Part shown: in pieces, positions 7,369 to 16,149 of the stretch
Layout of the letters: every line of letters begins with the position of its first letter
Position numbering within the stretch: position 1 is the first letter of the stretch
Assembly: GCA_021202155.1 (NCBI GenBank)
Contig: JAJQDP010000053.1
Span: forward strand, 62,001 to 126,000
DNA from: Oscillospiraceae bacterium
GTDB taxonomy: Bacteria; Bacillota; Clostridia; Oscillospirales; Ruminococcaceae
Reading direction: 5' to 3'
Length of the DNA stretch: 64,000 bases
Translations under genes and position numbers: made by a program
Notes under the pieces: model-generated
Databases searched by the model: none
The model's input: the letters and a program-made list of their open reading frames with translations, nothing else
Told to the model about the DNA's origin: nothing

Positions 7369-8649
7369 ATGGCAACTACAAAACAACGCAACTACGCCGT
7401 TGACTTTTGGCGTATGTTTGCAACCCTGGCTGTCTGTTGGGGACACATGGGAAGCGTCGGCTTCCGCTTCACCTCAGGCGGCGTGAATTATCCGGATTCC
7501 ACACTTTTCACCGGCGGTCCGGTTCTGGGTGTATTCCTGGTATTCACCGGCTACTTCATGATGAAGTCATTCGAGGGCAAGAAGCTTCGTGGCTTAAACG
7601 AAGGCAAGTCGGCAAGCTCTCTCGCTCTGACCTACCTGAAGACCCGCTACCTCGGTCTGTGGCCGGCGCTCTTTGTTGGTACGCTGTTCGGCTATCTGAT
7701 GTGCCTGGCAGGTTCCCTGACCGGTCTGTGGCACGGCAAACTGCTGACCGTGGGAGAGGAATTCAATGGGTTCAAGGATATCATTGCTTCACTGAACTCC
7801 ACCGTTCTGCAGTGGTTCGGTCTTGATGCAACAGGTATTCTCGCCGACACCGGCTATTCCTTCTCCTGGAATTCTCCGATGTGGTACATCTCCGCTATTT
7901 TTGTAGCAGGATACATTTTCTACTATCTGCTTTGCAAAAATGAGGATCTGACCCGTGGTCTCATCGTACCGCTGATTGTAATCATCTGCCCGTGCATGTG
8001 GGCAATGAGTTCCCTGAGCATGAACGACCGTGGCTACGGTGCTCTGGCGTTCGGCATGTTCGACAATGCACTCGTCTTCGGCGGTTGGGGTACTGCGCTC
8101 GGTATCTTCCTGTATCGCCCTTACGAAGCACTGCGCAAGATGAAAATCGGCGAGAAGGGCAAGCGTTGGCTCACAGTCATCCATGTGCTTTTAGCTGCGT
8201 GGCTCATATTCATTTGCGTCAAAGGACTTGACGGTCTTTACGTCACCAGCGACGAAATCCGCATCAACTCCGAGATGTATGTTGACATCATAGTTGCTGT
8301 CACCATGATTTTTGCAGTGGCAAACCAGGATTATCTGACTCAGAAGGTATTCAACAAGCCGATTTTCGGCAAGCTGGGCGAATTCTCTCTGTACTTCTTT
8401 ATCGTACATATCCATGTAATTAACCTGGTATGCGGTCTGGTCGGCGGTGAAAACGTGACGACCTCATGGCAATACTATCTGTGCCTGTTGGCGGTTATCG
8501 TTATTTCCTGCATACTCGGATTCATCTGCCAGATCATCTGCAAGAAGGGCATTCAGCCTCTGCTCTACAAGCTGGATAATGCCATCCAGACCTGCACTCG
8601 CAACGGTCAGATTGAGCGTGGCGAGATTCCTGAAGCTGAAGCAAAATAG
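7369..8649 (+). CDS. acyltransferase-3 family membrane protein
   Basis: 426 aa, about ten hydrophobic segments. The opening RNYAVDFWRMFATLAVCWGHMG is the conserved first segment of acyltransferase-3 proteins, here with Trp-Arg in place of the usual Leu-Arg and the family's active-site His. Such enzymes move acyl groups onto sugars or other acceptors at the membrane. A good GGGGG ribosome site lies upstream. It is first in the IclR-linked set but is followed by a terminator, so the next genes may be expressed at a lower level. The acceptor is unknown. Confidence 0.87.
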   Translation: MATTKQRNYAVDFWRMFATLAVCWGHMGSVGFRFTSGGVNYPDSTLFTGGPVLGVFLVFTGYFMMKSFEGKKLRGLNEGKSASSLALTYLKTRYLGLWPALFVGTLFGYLMCLAGSLTGLWHGKLLTVGEEFNGFKDIIASLNSTVLQWFGLDATGILADTGYSFSWNSPMWYISAIFVAGYIFYYLLCKNEDLTRGLIVPLIVIICPCMWAMSSLSMNDRGYGALAFGMFDNALVFGGWGTALGIFLYRPYEALRKMKIGEKGKRWLTVIHVLLAAWLIFICVKGLDGLYVTSDEIRINSEMYVDIIVAVTMIFAVANQDYLTQKVFNKPIFGKLGEFSLYFFIVHIHVINLVCGLVGGENVTTSWQYYLCLLAVIVISCILGFICQIICKKGIQPLLYKLDNAIQTCTRNGQIERGEIPEAEAK

Positions 8650-8673
8650 CCACAAAATCTGTAATATAACTAC

Positions 8674-8711
8674 AAATGGGGCTGATGCAGCCAAACGCAA
8701 CAGCCCCATTT
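8674..8711 (+). terminator. terminator after the acyltransferase gene
   Basis: Eleven-base arms AAATGGGGCTG (8674-8684) and CAGCCCCATTT (8701-8711) with a 16-nt loop, followed by ATTTG. It may be partial read-through, since the CoA-transferase gene begins 32 bases on with no strong promoter of its own. Confidence 0.75.
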
Positions 8712-8742
8712 ATTTGAATTATCGACTGAAAGGAGAAATTCA

Positions 8743-10308
8743 ATGAAGATTATAAAATCTGTTGATGTTCCCTCCATAATCCACTCCGGTGATACCATTG
8801 CTGTCGGAGGCTTTGGCGCATATGGATGTCCGGATGAACTCCTGGACGCAGTGGTTCAAAGCTATAAAGCATCCGGCAGTCCGAACGGGATTACCTGGGT
8901 GACCGGCATCGGCACCGGAGATAATACAGAAAACGAAATCGGCATGAATCGGGTCAGCATTCCCGGCATGACCGGATGTGTCATTGCCGCACACCTGGCA
9001 AACTGCGTGAAGCTCGGAAAGGCAGTCGGAAGAAATGAAATACCGGCATATGTAATTCCGCTCGGAGTAGTTGCACACCTGATGCGGTCGATTGCCGCCG
9101 GAGAACCGGGTGTCGCTTCCCATGTCGGCATCCACACTCTCGCTGATCCGAGAAACGATGGATGCTGTTCCAATCAGGCGGCTCGTGATATGGGTCGTGA
9201 AGTTGTAAAGCTGATTGATGTAGCCGGAAAGGAATGTCTTTTCTATCCTTCGTTCCCCATTCAGGTTGCATTCATACGGGCCACCTATGCGGATGAGGAC
9301 GGAAATCTGTCCTTTGATCATGAAGCACTGACGGGCATGGAGCTTGAGATGGCACTTGCCGCACACAACAGCGGCGGCATCGTTATCGCACAGGTTGAAA
9401 AGATTGTGAAGCGTGGGACACTCAAGCCGAAGACGGTTCGGGTTCACCGCAAGCTCGTCGACTATGTCCTCGTCGCCAAGCCAGAATTCCATCATCAGGG
9501 CTATGCAACCGACGTATACCGTCCTGAACTGACCGGCGAGATTCAGGTGCCGACGAATACTCTCGAACCGCTTCCATTTGATACCCGCAAGATTGCCACA
9601 AGACGTGCGGCAATGGAACTCAAGCCGGGAATGATTATCAACCTCGGTATCGGAATGCCGTCGGGCGTCGGGGCAGTTGCCAACGAAGAAGGCATCGGAG
9701 ATACAATTCTTTCGCTTGAATCGGGACCCATCGGCGGTGTGCCGGTTGCGGGTCTTGGATTTGCGGCTTCGGTAAATGCCGAGTGCATAATGTCGATGGC
9801 GGACACCTTCGACTTCTATGACGGCGGCGGTCTTGATATGACCTGCCTTGGTGCCGCAGAGATTGACAAAATGGGCAACGTCAACGTCTCCTCCTTCAAC
9901 GGTCGTTGCACCGGTCCGGGCGGGTTCATCAACATTTCACAGTCCACGCCGGAGGTCATATTCCTGTTTGCATTCACAGCCGGTAAAAATGACATAATCG
10001 CACATGACGGAAAGTTAGAAATCCGGCAGGACGGCAAGCCCGTGAAATTTGTAAAAGAAGTAGGACAGGTCACATTCTCGGCACAGTATGCTCAGGAAAG
10101 CGGTCAGAAGGTTCTCTATATCACAGAGCGTGCTGTCTTCCGCCTTACGGAAAAGGGCTTGGAGCTTATCGAAATCGCTCCCGGTGTTGACCTTCAGAAG
10201 AATATTCTGGAAAAGATGGACTTTGAGCCGATTGTGTCCCCAGAGCTCAGGCTTATGGACGAGCGGATTTTCCGTGAAGAGCCTATGGGACTGGGACTTG
10301 CAGATTAA
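8743..10308 (+). CDS. class I CoA-transferase (propionate/acetate CoA-transferase or YdiF type)
   Basis: 521 aa, a fused alpha+beta class I CoA-transferase. The N-terminal half starts with KSVDVPSIIHSGDTIAVGGF. The C-terminal half has LGIGMPSGVGAVANEEG, then LSLESGPIGGVPVAG, where the Glu is the expected catalytic residue that forms a glutamyl-CoA thioester. It moves CoA between carboxylic acids. AAAGGAG precedes the ATG. The ubiD-like gene follows after 12 bases. Its presence beside a decarboxylase suggests it releases or activates the acid that UbiD acts on; this is inference. Confidence 0.9.
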   Translation: MKIIKSVDVPSIIHSGDTIAVGGFGAYGCPDELLDAVVQSYKASGSPNGITWVTGIGTGDNTENEIGMNRVSIPGMTGCVIAAHLANCVKLGKAVGRNEIPAYVIPLGVVAHLMRSIAAGEPGVASHVGIHTLADPRNDGCCSNQAARDMGREVVKLIDVAGKECLFYPSFPIQVAFIRATYADEDGNLSFDHEALTGMELEMALAAHNSGGIVIAQVEKIVKRGTLKPKTVRVHRKLVDYVLVAKPEFHHQGYATDVYRPELTGEIQVPTNTLEPLPFDTRKIATRRAAMELKPGMIINLGIGMPSGVGAVANEEGIGDTILSLESGPIGGVPVAGLGFAASVNAECIMSMADTFDFYDGGGLDMTCLGAAEIDKMGNVNVSSFNGRCTGPGGFINISQSTPEVIFLFAFTAGKNDIIAHDGKLEIRQDGKPVKFVKEVGQVTFSAQYAQESGQKVLYITERAVFRLTEKGLELIEIAPGVDLQKNILEKMDFEPIVSPELRLMDERIFREEPMGLGLAD

Positions 10309-10320
10309 GGAGGAAAAGCC

Positions 10321-11796
10321 ATGTCGAATAAAGTAACAGACCTGCGCTCGGCACTTGAACTCCTGAAAACAATGCCGGGACAGCTTGTTGAGACGGATGT
10401 GGAAGCAGACCCGATGGCGGAGATTTCCGGCGTTTATCGCCATGTCGGAGCAGGCGGAACCGTCCAAAGACCTACACAAGAGGGTCCTGCGATGATTTTT
10501 AACAACGTCAAGGGTCATCCCGACGCAAAAGTCCTGATTGGACTTCTTGCCAGCAGAAAAAGAGTCGGAGCACTTCTTGACTGCGACCCGAAGAGACTTG
10601 GATTCCTGCTGAAAGACAGCGTGGCAAATCCTTTGCCGCCGGTGGAGATTCCCAATGATCAGGCTAAGTGTCAGGAAGTTGTTTATCTGGCGAGTGACCC
10701 TGATTTTGACGTAAGAAAGCTGGTTCCTGCTCCCACCAACACCGAAGAGGACGCAGGACCATATATCACCCTCGGAATGTGCTATGCCACGAGTCCCGAA
10801 ACGGGAACCTCGGACGTGACCATCCACCGCATGTGCCTTCAGAGCAAGGATGAAATCTCAATATTCTTCCAGCCGGGGGCACGGCATATCGGGCATTTCT
10901 TTGAGCTGGCGGAAGCAAAAGGCGAGCCTCTGCCAATTTCCATCTCCATCGGTGTTGACCCTGCGATTGAGATTGCATCCTGCTTTGAGCCGCCGACGAC
11001 CCCGCTCGGATATGACGAGCTCCAGGTTGCGGGCGCAATCCGCAATCAGCCGGTCGAACTGGTGAAGTGCCTGACTATCAATGAGAGGGCGATTGCCAAT
11101 GCGGAGTATGTCATCGAGGGCGAAGTGCTTCCGGGCAGAAGAATCCGCGAAGACATCAATTCAGATACCGGCAAAGCCATGCCGGAATTTCCGGGCTATT
11201 GCGGTCCTGCAAATCCTGCGCTTCCCGTCATAAAAGTCAAGGCTGTGACCACCCGCAAAAATCCGATTATGCAGACCTGCATAGGTCCGTCCGAGGAACA
11301 CGTCTCCATGGCGGGAATTCCGACCGAGGCAAGCATATTGGCGATGGTCGAAAAGGCTATGCCCGGCAAGCTCCAGAATGTCTACTGCGCATCTCCCGGC
11401 GGCGGAAAATATATTGCAATCATGCAGTTCAAAAAATCCATGCCATCGGATGAAGGTCGCCAGAGACAGGCGGCACTCTTAGCATTCTCAGCATTTGCGG
11501 AGCTCAAGCACGTTTTCATTGTGGACGAGGACGTCGACCCGTTTGACATCAAGGACGTAATGTGGGCGATGACAACCCGATTCCAGGCGGACAGGGACAT
11601 CATCATGATTCCGGGTGTGCAGTGCCACCCTCTGGATCCATCCAACAATCCGAAATACAGTCCTGACATCCGTGCTACCGGCGTTGCCTGCAAAGCTATT
11701 TTCGACTGCACCGTTCCATATGACCAGAAAGAACGGTTTGAGCGTGCGAAGTTTATGGATGTTGACCCGAAAAAATGGGTCCCGGAGTTATTCTGA
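10321..11796 (+). CDS. UbiD-family decarboxylase (prenylated-FMN dependent)
   Basis: 491 aa, typical UbiD length. Family features are LRSALELLKTMPGQLVET at the N-terminus, a YITLGMCYATSPETGTSDVT block in the prFMN-binding domain, and the acidic active-site region VIEGEVLPGRRI. The usual GPFGEFTGYYG segment reads MPEFPGYCG here. These enzymes reversibly decarboxylate aromatic or alpha,beta-unsaturated acids. AAGGAGG lies before the ATG. It is followed by its cofactor enzyme UbiX and an LpdD-like protein, which makes the assignment robust. The substrate is undetermined. Confidence 0.93.
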   Translation: MSNKVTDLRSALELLKTMPGQLVETDVEADPMAEISGVYRHVGAGGTVQRPTQEGPAMIFNNVKGHPDAKVLIGLLASRKRVGALLDCDPKRLGFLLKDSVANPLPPVEIPNDQAKCQEVVYLASDPDFDVRKLVPAPTNTEEDAGPYITLGMCYATSPETGTSDVTIHRMCLQSKDEISIFFQPGARHIGHFFELAEAKGEPLPISISIGVDPAIEIASCFEPPTTPLGYDELQVAGAIRNQPVELVKCLTINERAIANAEYVIEGEVLPGRRIREDINSDTGKAMPEFPGYCGPANPALPVIKVKAVTTRKNPIMQTCIGPSEEHVSMAGIPTEASILAMVEKAMPGKLQNVYCASPGGGKYIAIMQFKKSMPSDEGRQRQAALLAFSAFAELKHVFIVDEDVDPFDIKDVMWAMTTRFQADRDIIMIPGVQCHPLDPSNNPKYSPDIRATGVACKAIFDCTVPYDQKERFERAKFMDVDPKKWVPELF

Positions 11797-11808
11797 CAGG
11801 AGTTTATT

Positions 11809-12369
11809 ATGACAAGATTAGTCATAGGCATAAGCGGAGCCAGTGGATTTCCACTGGCTGTCCGCCTTTTGGAAGAACTGAAGAAAAAGCCGGAGATTGA
11901 AACGCATCTCGTTTATACACACGGTGCCGTTCTGACGGCAAAAGCGGAATCCGGCTATGAGGCGGAGGATATAAAGAGACTCGCTACTGTCTGCTATGAT
12001 AATGAGAATATCGGTGCGGCGATTGCGAGCGGAACCTTCCAGACCGCAGGGATGATTATTCTCCCCTGCTCGATGAAAACCGTCAGTGGCATTGCAAACG
12101 GCTACAGCGACAACCTGCTTCTGAGAGCCGCAGATGTGACAATCAAGGAGCAGCGCAAGCTTGTGCTGGCTGTACGGGAAAATCCTTTAAGCTCAGTCCA
12201 TCTTGAAAACATGCTGAAGCTTTCCCGTATTCCGGGAGTATTTCTCATGCCGCCGATGCTCAGTTATTATCACGCCCATGAAACGCTTGAGGACATGGAG
12301 CGGCAGATTGTCGGAAGACTCATGCAGCCTTTCGGAATCGAAACGGAGGGCTTTCAGAGATGGAATTAA
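11809..12369 (+). CDS. UbiX-family flavin prenyltransferase
   Basis: 186 aa. It makes prenylated FMN from FMN and dimethylallyl phosphate, the cofactor of UbiD. The N-terminal LVIGISGASGFPLAVRLLEE is the flavin-binding signature, and GMIILPCSMKTVSGIANGYS and ENPLSSVHLENMLKLS match the family. It lies 12 bases after the decarboxylase gene and overlaps the next gene by ten bases. An associated subunit B of a non-oxidative hydroxyarylic decarboxylase would look the same. Confidence 0.95.
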   Translation: MTRLVIGISGASGFPLAVRLLEELKKKPEIETHLVYTHGAVLTAKAESGYEAEDIKRLATVCYDNENIGAAIASGTFQTAGMIILPCSMKTVSGIANGYSDNLLLRAADVTIKEQRKLVLAVRENPLSSVHLENMLKLSRIPGVFLMPPMLSYYHAHETLEDMERQIVGRLMQPFGIETEGFQRWN

Positions 12370-12725
12370 GAAAGCATTATGAAAGAGCCGTCTGCGGAAC
12401 GACTCTTTGTTGCGATGTTATTCAGATGGGAAAAGACTATGCTGTCTGCCTGTGGGACGAAAAAGGCGGGCATATCGGCTCGGTCTGCATGTCCGTGGCT
12501 CGCCCAAGTCTTACGGGAAATGGCATCAGCGCAACTACATCGGTGCTCAACTGCATCGGGCACAAGGAGGAAAGCATTGCCCGGAGCTTTTCCGAAGCAG
12601 TCGCCATCAGAAATAACTGCACCGCAGTATGTAGCTGTGGGATTCATCTTGACGGAATTACTCCTGAGATGATTTCTGAGATTCAGGAAGCGTGTGAGGA
12701 AATAAAAAAACAGATTATATGCTGA
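12360..12725 (+). CDS. LpdD-like small subunit of a UbiD-type decarboxylase system
   Basis: 121 aa. Size and position, directly after UbiX and overlapping it by ten bases, match subunit D / LpdD of hydroxyarylic acid decarboxylases, described as a prenylated-flavin chaperone-like domain. The sequence has a Cys/Gly-rich strand pattern and HKEESIARSFSEAVAIRNNC. Recognition rests on context plus general resemblance. It closes the operon; a new promoter begins eight bases later. Confidence 0.7.
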   Translation: MELRKHYERAVCGTTLCCDVIQMGKDYAVCLWDEKGGHIGSVCMSVARPSLTGNGISATTSVLNCIGHKEESIARSFSEAVAIRNNCTAVCSCGIHLDGITPEMISEIQEACEEIKKQIIC

Positions 12726-12732
12726 GTACGGC

Positions 12733-12761
12733 TTGACAATCCACGAATAATTTGCTATAAT
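12733..12761 (+). promoter_or_regulatory. sigma-A promoter of the tyrS remnant
   Basis: TTGACA (12733-12738), a 17-bp spacer and TATAAT (12756-12761), a near-perfect consensus. Confidence 0.85.
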
Positions 12762-12885
12762 GCCATACGAATCGGACGGTATGTAACCCATACCTTGCAA
12801 GGCACGACTTTGTAGCCGGATGGACGAATGCGCCAGATAAGATTTATTCTTATCCGGCGTTTTTATTTTTCAGGAGGAAACGAAA
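12762..12885 (+). promoter_or_regulatory. structured leader with attenuator-like terminator before tyrS
   Basis: After the promoter come a hairpin GGTATG-TAACC-CATACC (about 12779-12795), an unpaired GC-rich middle and a terminator-like hairpin CGCC-A-GATAAG / CTTATC-C-GGCG (about 12830-12859) with a TTTTT tract, then AGGAGG and the tyrS ATG. A terminator upstream of an aminoacyl-tRNA synthetase suggests attenuation. No T-box sequence (AGGGTGGNACCGCG) is visible, so the class is unknown. Confidence 0.6.
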
Positions 12886-13654
12886 ATGAAAATTTATGAA
12901 GAATTACAGGCAAGAGGACTTATCGCACAGGTAACGGACGAGCCGGAGATATGACTTCCTTTATCTCAACGAAAAATACGGTTGCAATATGCAGTTCGGC
13001 GGCGACGACCAGTGGTCAAATATGCTCGCCGGAACCGAGCTTATCTGCAAAAAGACCGGCAAGGATGCCTATGCCATGACGATAACCCTTCTCATGAACA
13101 GCGAAGGCAACAAGATGGGCAAAACCGCCAAGGGTGCCGTCTGGCTTGACCCGAACAAGACCTCGCCTTTTGAATTCTATCAGTACTGGAGAAATATCGA
13201 CGATGCAGACGTCATGAAATGCCTGAGGCTTCTCACGTTCATCCCCGTTGAGACTATCGAAGAGATGGACAACTGGGACGACAGCCGCATCAATGAGAAA
13301 AAAGAAATCCTTGCCTATGAGCTTACTTCAATGATTCACGGCAAAGATGAAGCTGATAAAGCGAAACAGACTTCTTTGGCACTCTTTGCGGGTGATGGCG
13401 ACGACAGCAATATGCCGACAACCACCGTTTCCGAGGATTCTCTTTCAGACGGGCAGATAGGCATTCTTGACCTTCTGGTTATGGGTAATCTCGCCAAGAA
13501 CAAGGGCGAAGCAAGAAGACTGATCGACCAAGGCGGAATCACCCTTAACGGAGAAAAAGTAACCTCCTCCGACGAAAAAGTCACCTCAGAAGCCCTCAGG
13601 GACGGCATCAAAATCAAAAAAGGCAAGAAGGTATATCATAAATTTGTCCTGTGA
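12886..13654 (+). pseudogene. tyrS: tyrosyl-tRNA synthetase with large internal deletion
   Basis: The ATG at 12886 opens with MKIYEELQARGLIAQVTDEP, a normal TyrRS start, and hits TGA at 12952-12954 after 22 codons. From 12950 the sequence resumes, one base out of frame, with YDFLYLNEKYG and QFGGDDQWSNM, and runs to 13654 with the KMGKT signature and the C-terminal S4 domain. About 145 codons with the HIGH motif and most of the Rossmann fold are missing. The 3' part could be translated from an internal ATG at 12989, but it cannot charge tRNA. A functional copy must exist elsewhere, or the assembly is wrong here. Confidence 0.88.
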
Positions 13655-13681
13655 AAAATGGCTTTCTAAGGAGGTAATGAT

Positions 13682-13966
13682 ATGAAAGTCATAACCACCT
13701 ACAGACAGTCCGCAAATCGCAATCGCAGAATCACGGATAATCTGCACTATCTTCAAAAATTCAAAAAGTTTCTGATTCCCAGCATGATTTCAATGGCACT
13801 TTTAGCTGTATACACGTTTACGAATTCCTTCGTAATCGGTCAGAAGCTCGGCTCCACAGCTCTTGGAGCGATGGGAATCTGCACGCCTGTCATTACATTG
13901 ACCTATGCTTTCGGATATTTATTCGGAAAAGGCGGAGCGGCTCTGTACTCTATAAGCCTGTTCAGA
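13682..13966 (+). pseudogene. MATE efflux transporter, N-terminal remnant
   Basis: A good AAGGAGG precedes MKVITTYRQS. Residues 30-95 match the first membrane helices of MATE pumps (KFLIPSMISMALLAVYTFTN, FVIGQKLGSTALGAMG). From about 13966 the frame continues into unrelated sequence to 14119. A full MATE protein needs about 450 residues, so this is a stump. Confidence 0.8.
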
Positions 13967-14051
13967 ACATCAACATCAATCTTATGCGTCATCAACCTGT
14001 GCAAAATTTTTGCTTCTCTCTGTGAAAGAAAGATGAAAATTCAGAATCCTC

Positions 14052-14082
14052 TTGACTCCATTATTATAATGGAGTTTAAAAT
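14052..14082 (+). promoter_or_regulatory. MerR-type promoter with operator palindrome in a 19-bp spacer
   Basis: TTGACT (14052-14057), a 19-bp spacer and TAAAAT (14077-14082). The perfect palindrome CTCCATTATTATAATGGAG (14056-14074) fills the space between the two elements. An over-long spacer filled by the operator is the hallmark of promoters that MerR proteins activate by twisting DNA. Confidence 0.7.
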
Positions 14083-14115
14083 TATAAGGATAGCTTATAA
14101 TAAGGAGGACACTGT

Positions 14116-14575
14116 ATGACAGAGGAAAATGCTATTGAAAGCGAAGGGCTTGTCGCAAATCCGCTCGGGGCGGAACCGATAAGAAAGCTTATCTGGAGGT
14201 TTGCGATTCCTGCGACAGTAGCTCTTGTCGTAAACGCATTATATAACATCGTCGACCAGATTTTTATCGGGCAAACTGTCGGATACCTCGGCAATGCCGC
14301 CACAAACGTTGTCAATCCGCTTATGGTAATCATGCTCGCCGTCGCAATCCTTTGGGGAGACGGCTGTGCATCCTATACGAGCCTTCAGCAAGGAAGAGGC
14401 AACCGTGAGAATGCCTCCCGTGGCGTCTGCAATGCCTGCCTGATGTCAGTCATCTGTGGACTTATCTTCATGGTGATTTCGCTTATCTTCATGAAACCGC
14501 TCTGCCTCTTGTTCGGAGCATCGGAAAATTCACTTCCGTATGCCATGCAGTATGGCTATATAATAGTCTTAGGCT
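14116..14575 (+). pseudogene. second MATE efflux transporter, N-terminal remnant
   Basis: GGAGG precedes the ATG. The first about 153 codons are MATE-like (GAEPIRKLIWRFAIPATVALVV, IFIGQTVGYLGNAATNVVNP, GDGCASYTSLQQGRG). Near 14575 the frame runs into the antisense of the methyltransferase gene, so about two thirds of the pump is lost. It sits behind the MerR-type promoter, as drug-inducible MATE genes do. Confidence 0.85.
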
Positions 14576-14598
14576 TGCTCCATCTTTCTCGTAACTTC

Positions 14599-15474
14599 TT
14601 ATTTTGTTCCTTGTATCACCATTATTACGGAAACATTGGTGTCCCATTGTTTCTCTCCACGGTTATACTGTTCAATTCTTGTATCGTACTTCATGTTGGC
14701 GAGCCGCTTCATTTCAGCAACTTCCCGGGCGTTAAAATGTTCCGGCATTGTCCCAAATACAGAGTCTATTCTATCCAAAGTGGAATAGCGTTCTGCATTT
14801 ATCATATTGCAGGCAAGCTGGGAACTGATCCTGGGGTTATCAGGAGTCAAATCAATCGTTGCATACCCTGTTCTTATATTTCGGAAGCCATACTTTTCCA
14901 TAGCTATCGGCATTTCCGCTTCGTTCATTGGGTACTTGCAAACGGAATATGTTTCAAACGATGTATCATATTCTCTAGCCTTTTCCCAAAATGCCTGTTC
15001 AAAATCATTGAGTTCCTTTACACAAGCAGGAGTTATGTTGATACCCCTCCGTGAGGATAACACAAGACATTTTCCTCCCGGTTTCAATACTCGAAGCTGT
15101 TCCCCATAAAACCCGGAAGGCTCTATGTGCTCTGCTACCGTATTTGAAATGGTCACATCAAAAGTATCATCATCAAAGGGGAGCTGGGTGGCATCTCCTT
15201 CCATGAAAGATATGCCGTCTTCGTGTTCTGATGCAAACCGGATAAATTCGCTATCTCTGTCAACAGCGGTAATTTCAGCATTGGGATACCAGCGATGAAT
15301 CGCTCCTGCTAAAGCTCCGGGACCACAGCCGATTTCCATGACTTTCAAAGTGCGGCTTGTGTCCAGATCAAAAAGCTGTCTGTACTGTTGCTCAAACAGA
15401 TCATCAAATCGTAATTTGCGGGAGTAGTATAATGTATTAGTACCTTGAACATACTTTGACCAAATAACATTCAT
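14599..15474 (-). CDS. class I SAM-dependent methyltransferase
   Basis: 291 aa from the ATG at 15474, chosen because AAAGGAAT lies just upstream; an earlier in-frame ATG at 15534 lacks a ribosome site. Motif I is VMEIGCGPGALAGAI, followed by the acidic AEITAVDRDSEF and the post-motif DATQLPFDDDTFDVTISNTV, the UbiE/BioC-like type. The acceptor is unknown. The gene is intact but sits between a MATE stump and a transposase stump, which suggests it arrived with the mobile DNA. Confidence 0.85.
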   Translation of the reverse strand: MNVIWSKYVQGTNTLYYSRKLRFDDLFEQQYRQLFDLDTSRTLKVMEIGCGPGALAGAIHRWYPNAEITAVDRDSEFIRFASEHEDGISFMEGDATQLPFDDDTFDVTISNTVAEHIEPSGFYGEQLRVLKPGGKCLVLSSRRGINITPACVKELNDFEQAFWEKAREYDTSFETYSVCKYPMNEAEMPIAMEKYGFRNIRTGYATIDLTPDNPRISSQLACNMINAERYSTLDRIDSVFGTMPEHFNAREVAEMKRLANMKYDTRIEQYNRGEKQWDTNVSVIMVIQGTK

Positions 15475-15643
15475 ATCAAAATTCCTTTCTTTTTTATACA
15501 AACTTAGGCGTTTGCGAAACGTCAGAACCCGCATATTTACGGGATTCTTTTTACTACAAAATAAAACATCTCCTCAATGTTTTATGGTAAAATAGAGTCG
15601 CCAAAAACTATCAACCAACCCACCAAAAAAGAGATGTGTTTAC
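15475..15643. other. spacer at the edge of a transposase remnant
   Basis: No gene. Probably contains the left end of the insertion sequence and the methyltransferase promoter. I cannot define the terminal inverted repeat because the other end is missing. Confidence 0.4.
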
Positions 15644-16045
15644 ATGATACCATATAATCAGCTCTCGTTGGGAGATATTTTTGAAGATTGTCGAAATATT
15701 TTCGATTCCGACAAGCCCCAGTTCCTGTCTCTTCTTGAAAACAATATTGACCTTGATGAAATTATCCCGGCTTCTTTTTTCCTTCATTACTATGCTTCCA
15801 CAGGCAGAAACCGTAAATACCCGCTTAAAGCCATGCTTTGGGCTTTGATTATACAGTGCCTCTTCTCCATCCCCACAGATTCCCTTCTGCTTGTTTTCCT
15901 TCATTACTCCAGACATCTGCGTGAATTCTGTGGTTTTACCAAAGTCCCCGATGCTTCTAAAATCACCCGCTTTAAACAAGACTTCCTCGATGACATAAAG
16001 CTTGTCTTTGACAGGCTTGTGGATATTACCGAACCCATCTGCATG
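15644..16045 (+). pseudogene. DDE transposase, N-terminal remnant (DUF772-type)
   Basis: Begins MIPYNQLSLGDIFEDCRNIF and contains a DUF772-like segment around GRNRKYPLKAMLWALIIQCL and REFCGFTKVPDASKITRFKQ. Full transposases of this IS1182/IS5-like type have 400-500 residues with a DDE core; here the frame ends after about 135 useful codons, where it meets the antisense of a MerR gene. It cannot be active. Confidence 0.75.
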
Positions 16046-16049
16046 GACA

Positions 16050-16134
16050 TCCCTAACTTCTCATAGTAAAGAAGTGAGTTGATATTCACTCCCCGAAGCC
16101 TTGCAAACTCGCTGATAGTAAGGTAATCCTTCAT
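16050..16134 (-). pseudogene. MerR-family regulator, DNA-binding stump
   Basis: From the ATG at 16134, MKDYLTISEFARLRGVNINS and LLYYEKLG form the first 28 residues of a MerR helix-turn-helix and wing (normally YYEKIGL). Beyond about 16050 the frame reads through antisense transposase sequence. AGGAGGC precedes the ATG. Confidence 0.75.
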
Positions 16135-16149
16135 AAGTCTGCCTCCTCA

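Noticed and set aside
8740-9495. 251-aa open frame on the minus strand
   Set aside because: Shadow of the CoA-transferase gene without a family motif.
10015-10827. 270-aa open frame on the minus strand
   Set aside because: Lies across the CoA-transferase/ubiD junction on the wrong strand; both overlapped genes are clear.
12762-12885. T-box riboswitch before tyrS
   Set aside because: The T-box core sequence and specifier stem are not visible, and the leader is too short; kept only as an unassigned leader.
13682-15054. two short MATE proteins as functional genes
   Set aside because: Both lose all but the first helices and run into unrelated or antisense sequence, so they are listed as remnants.
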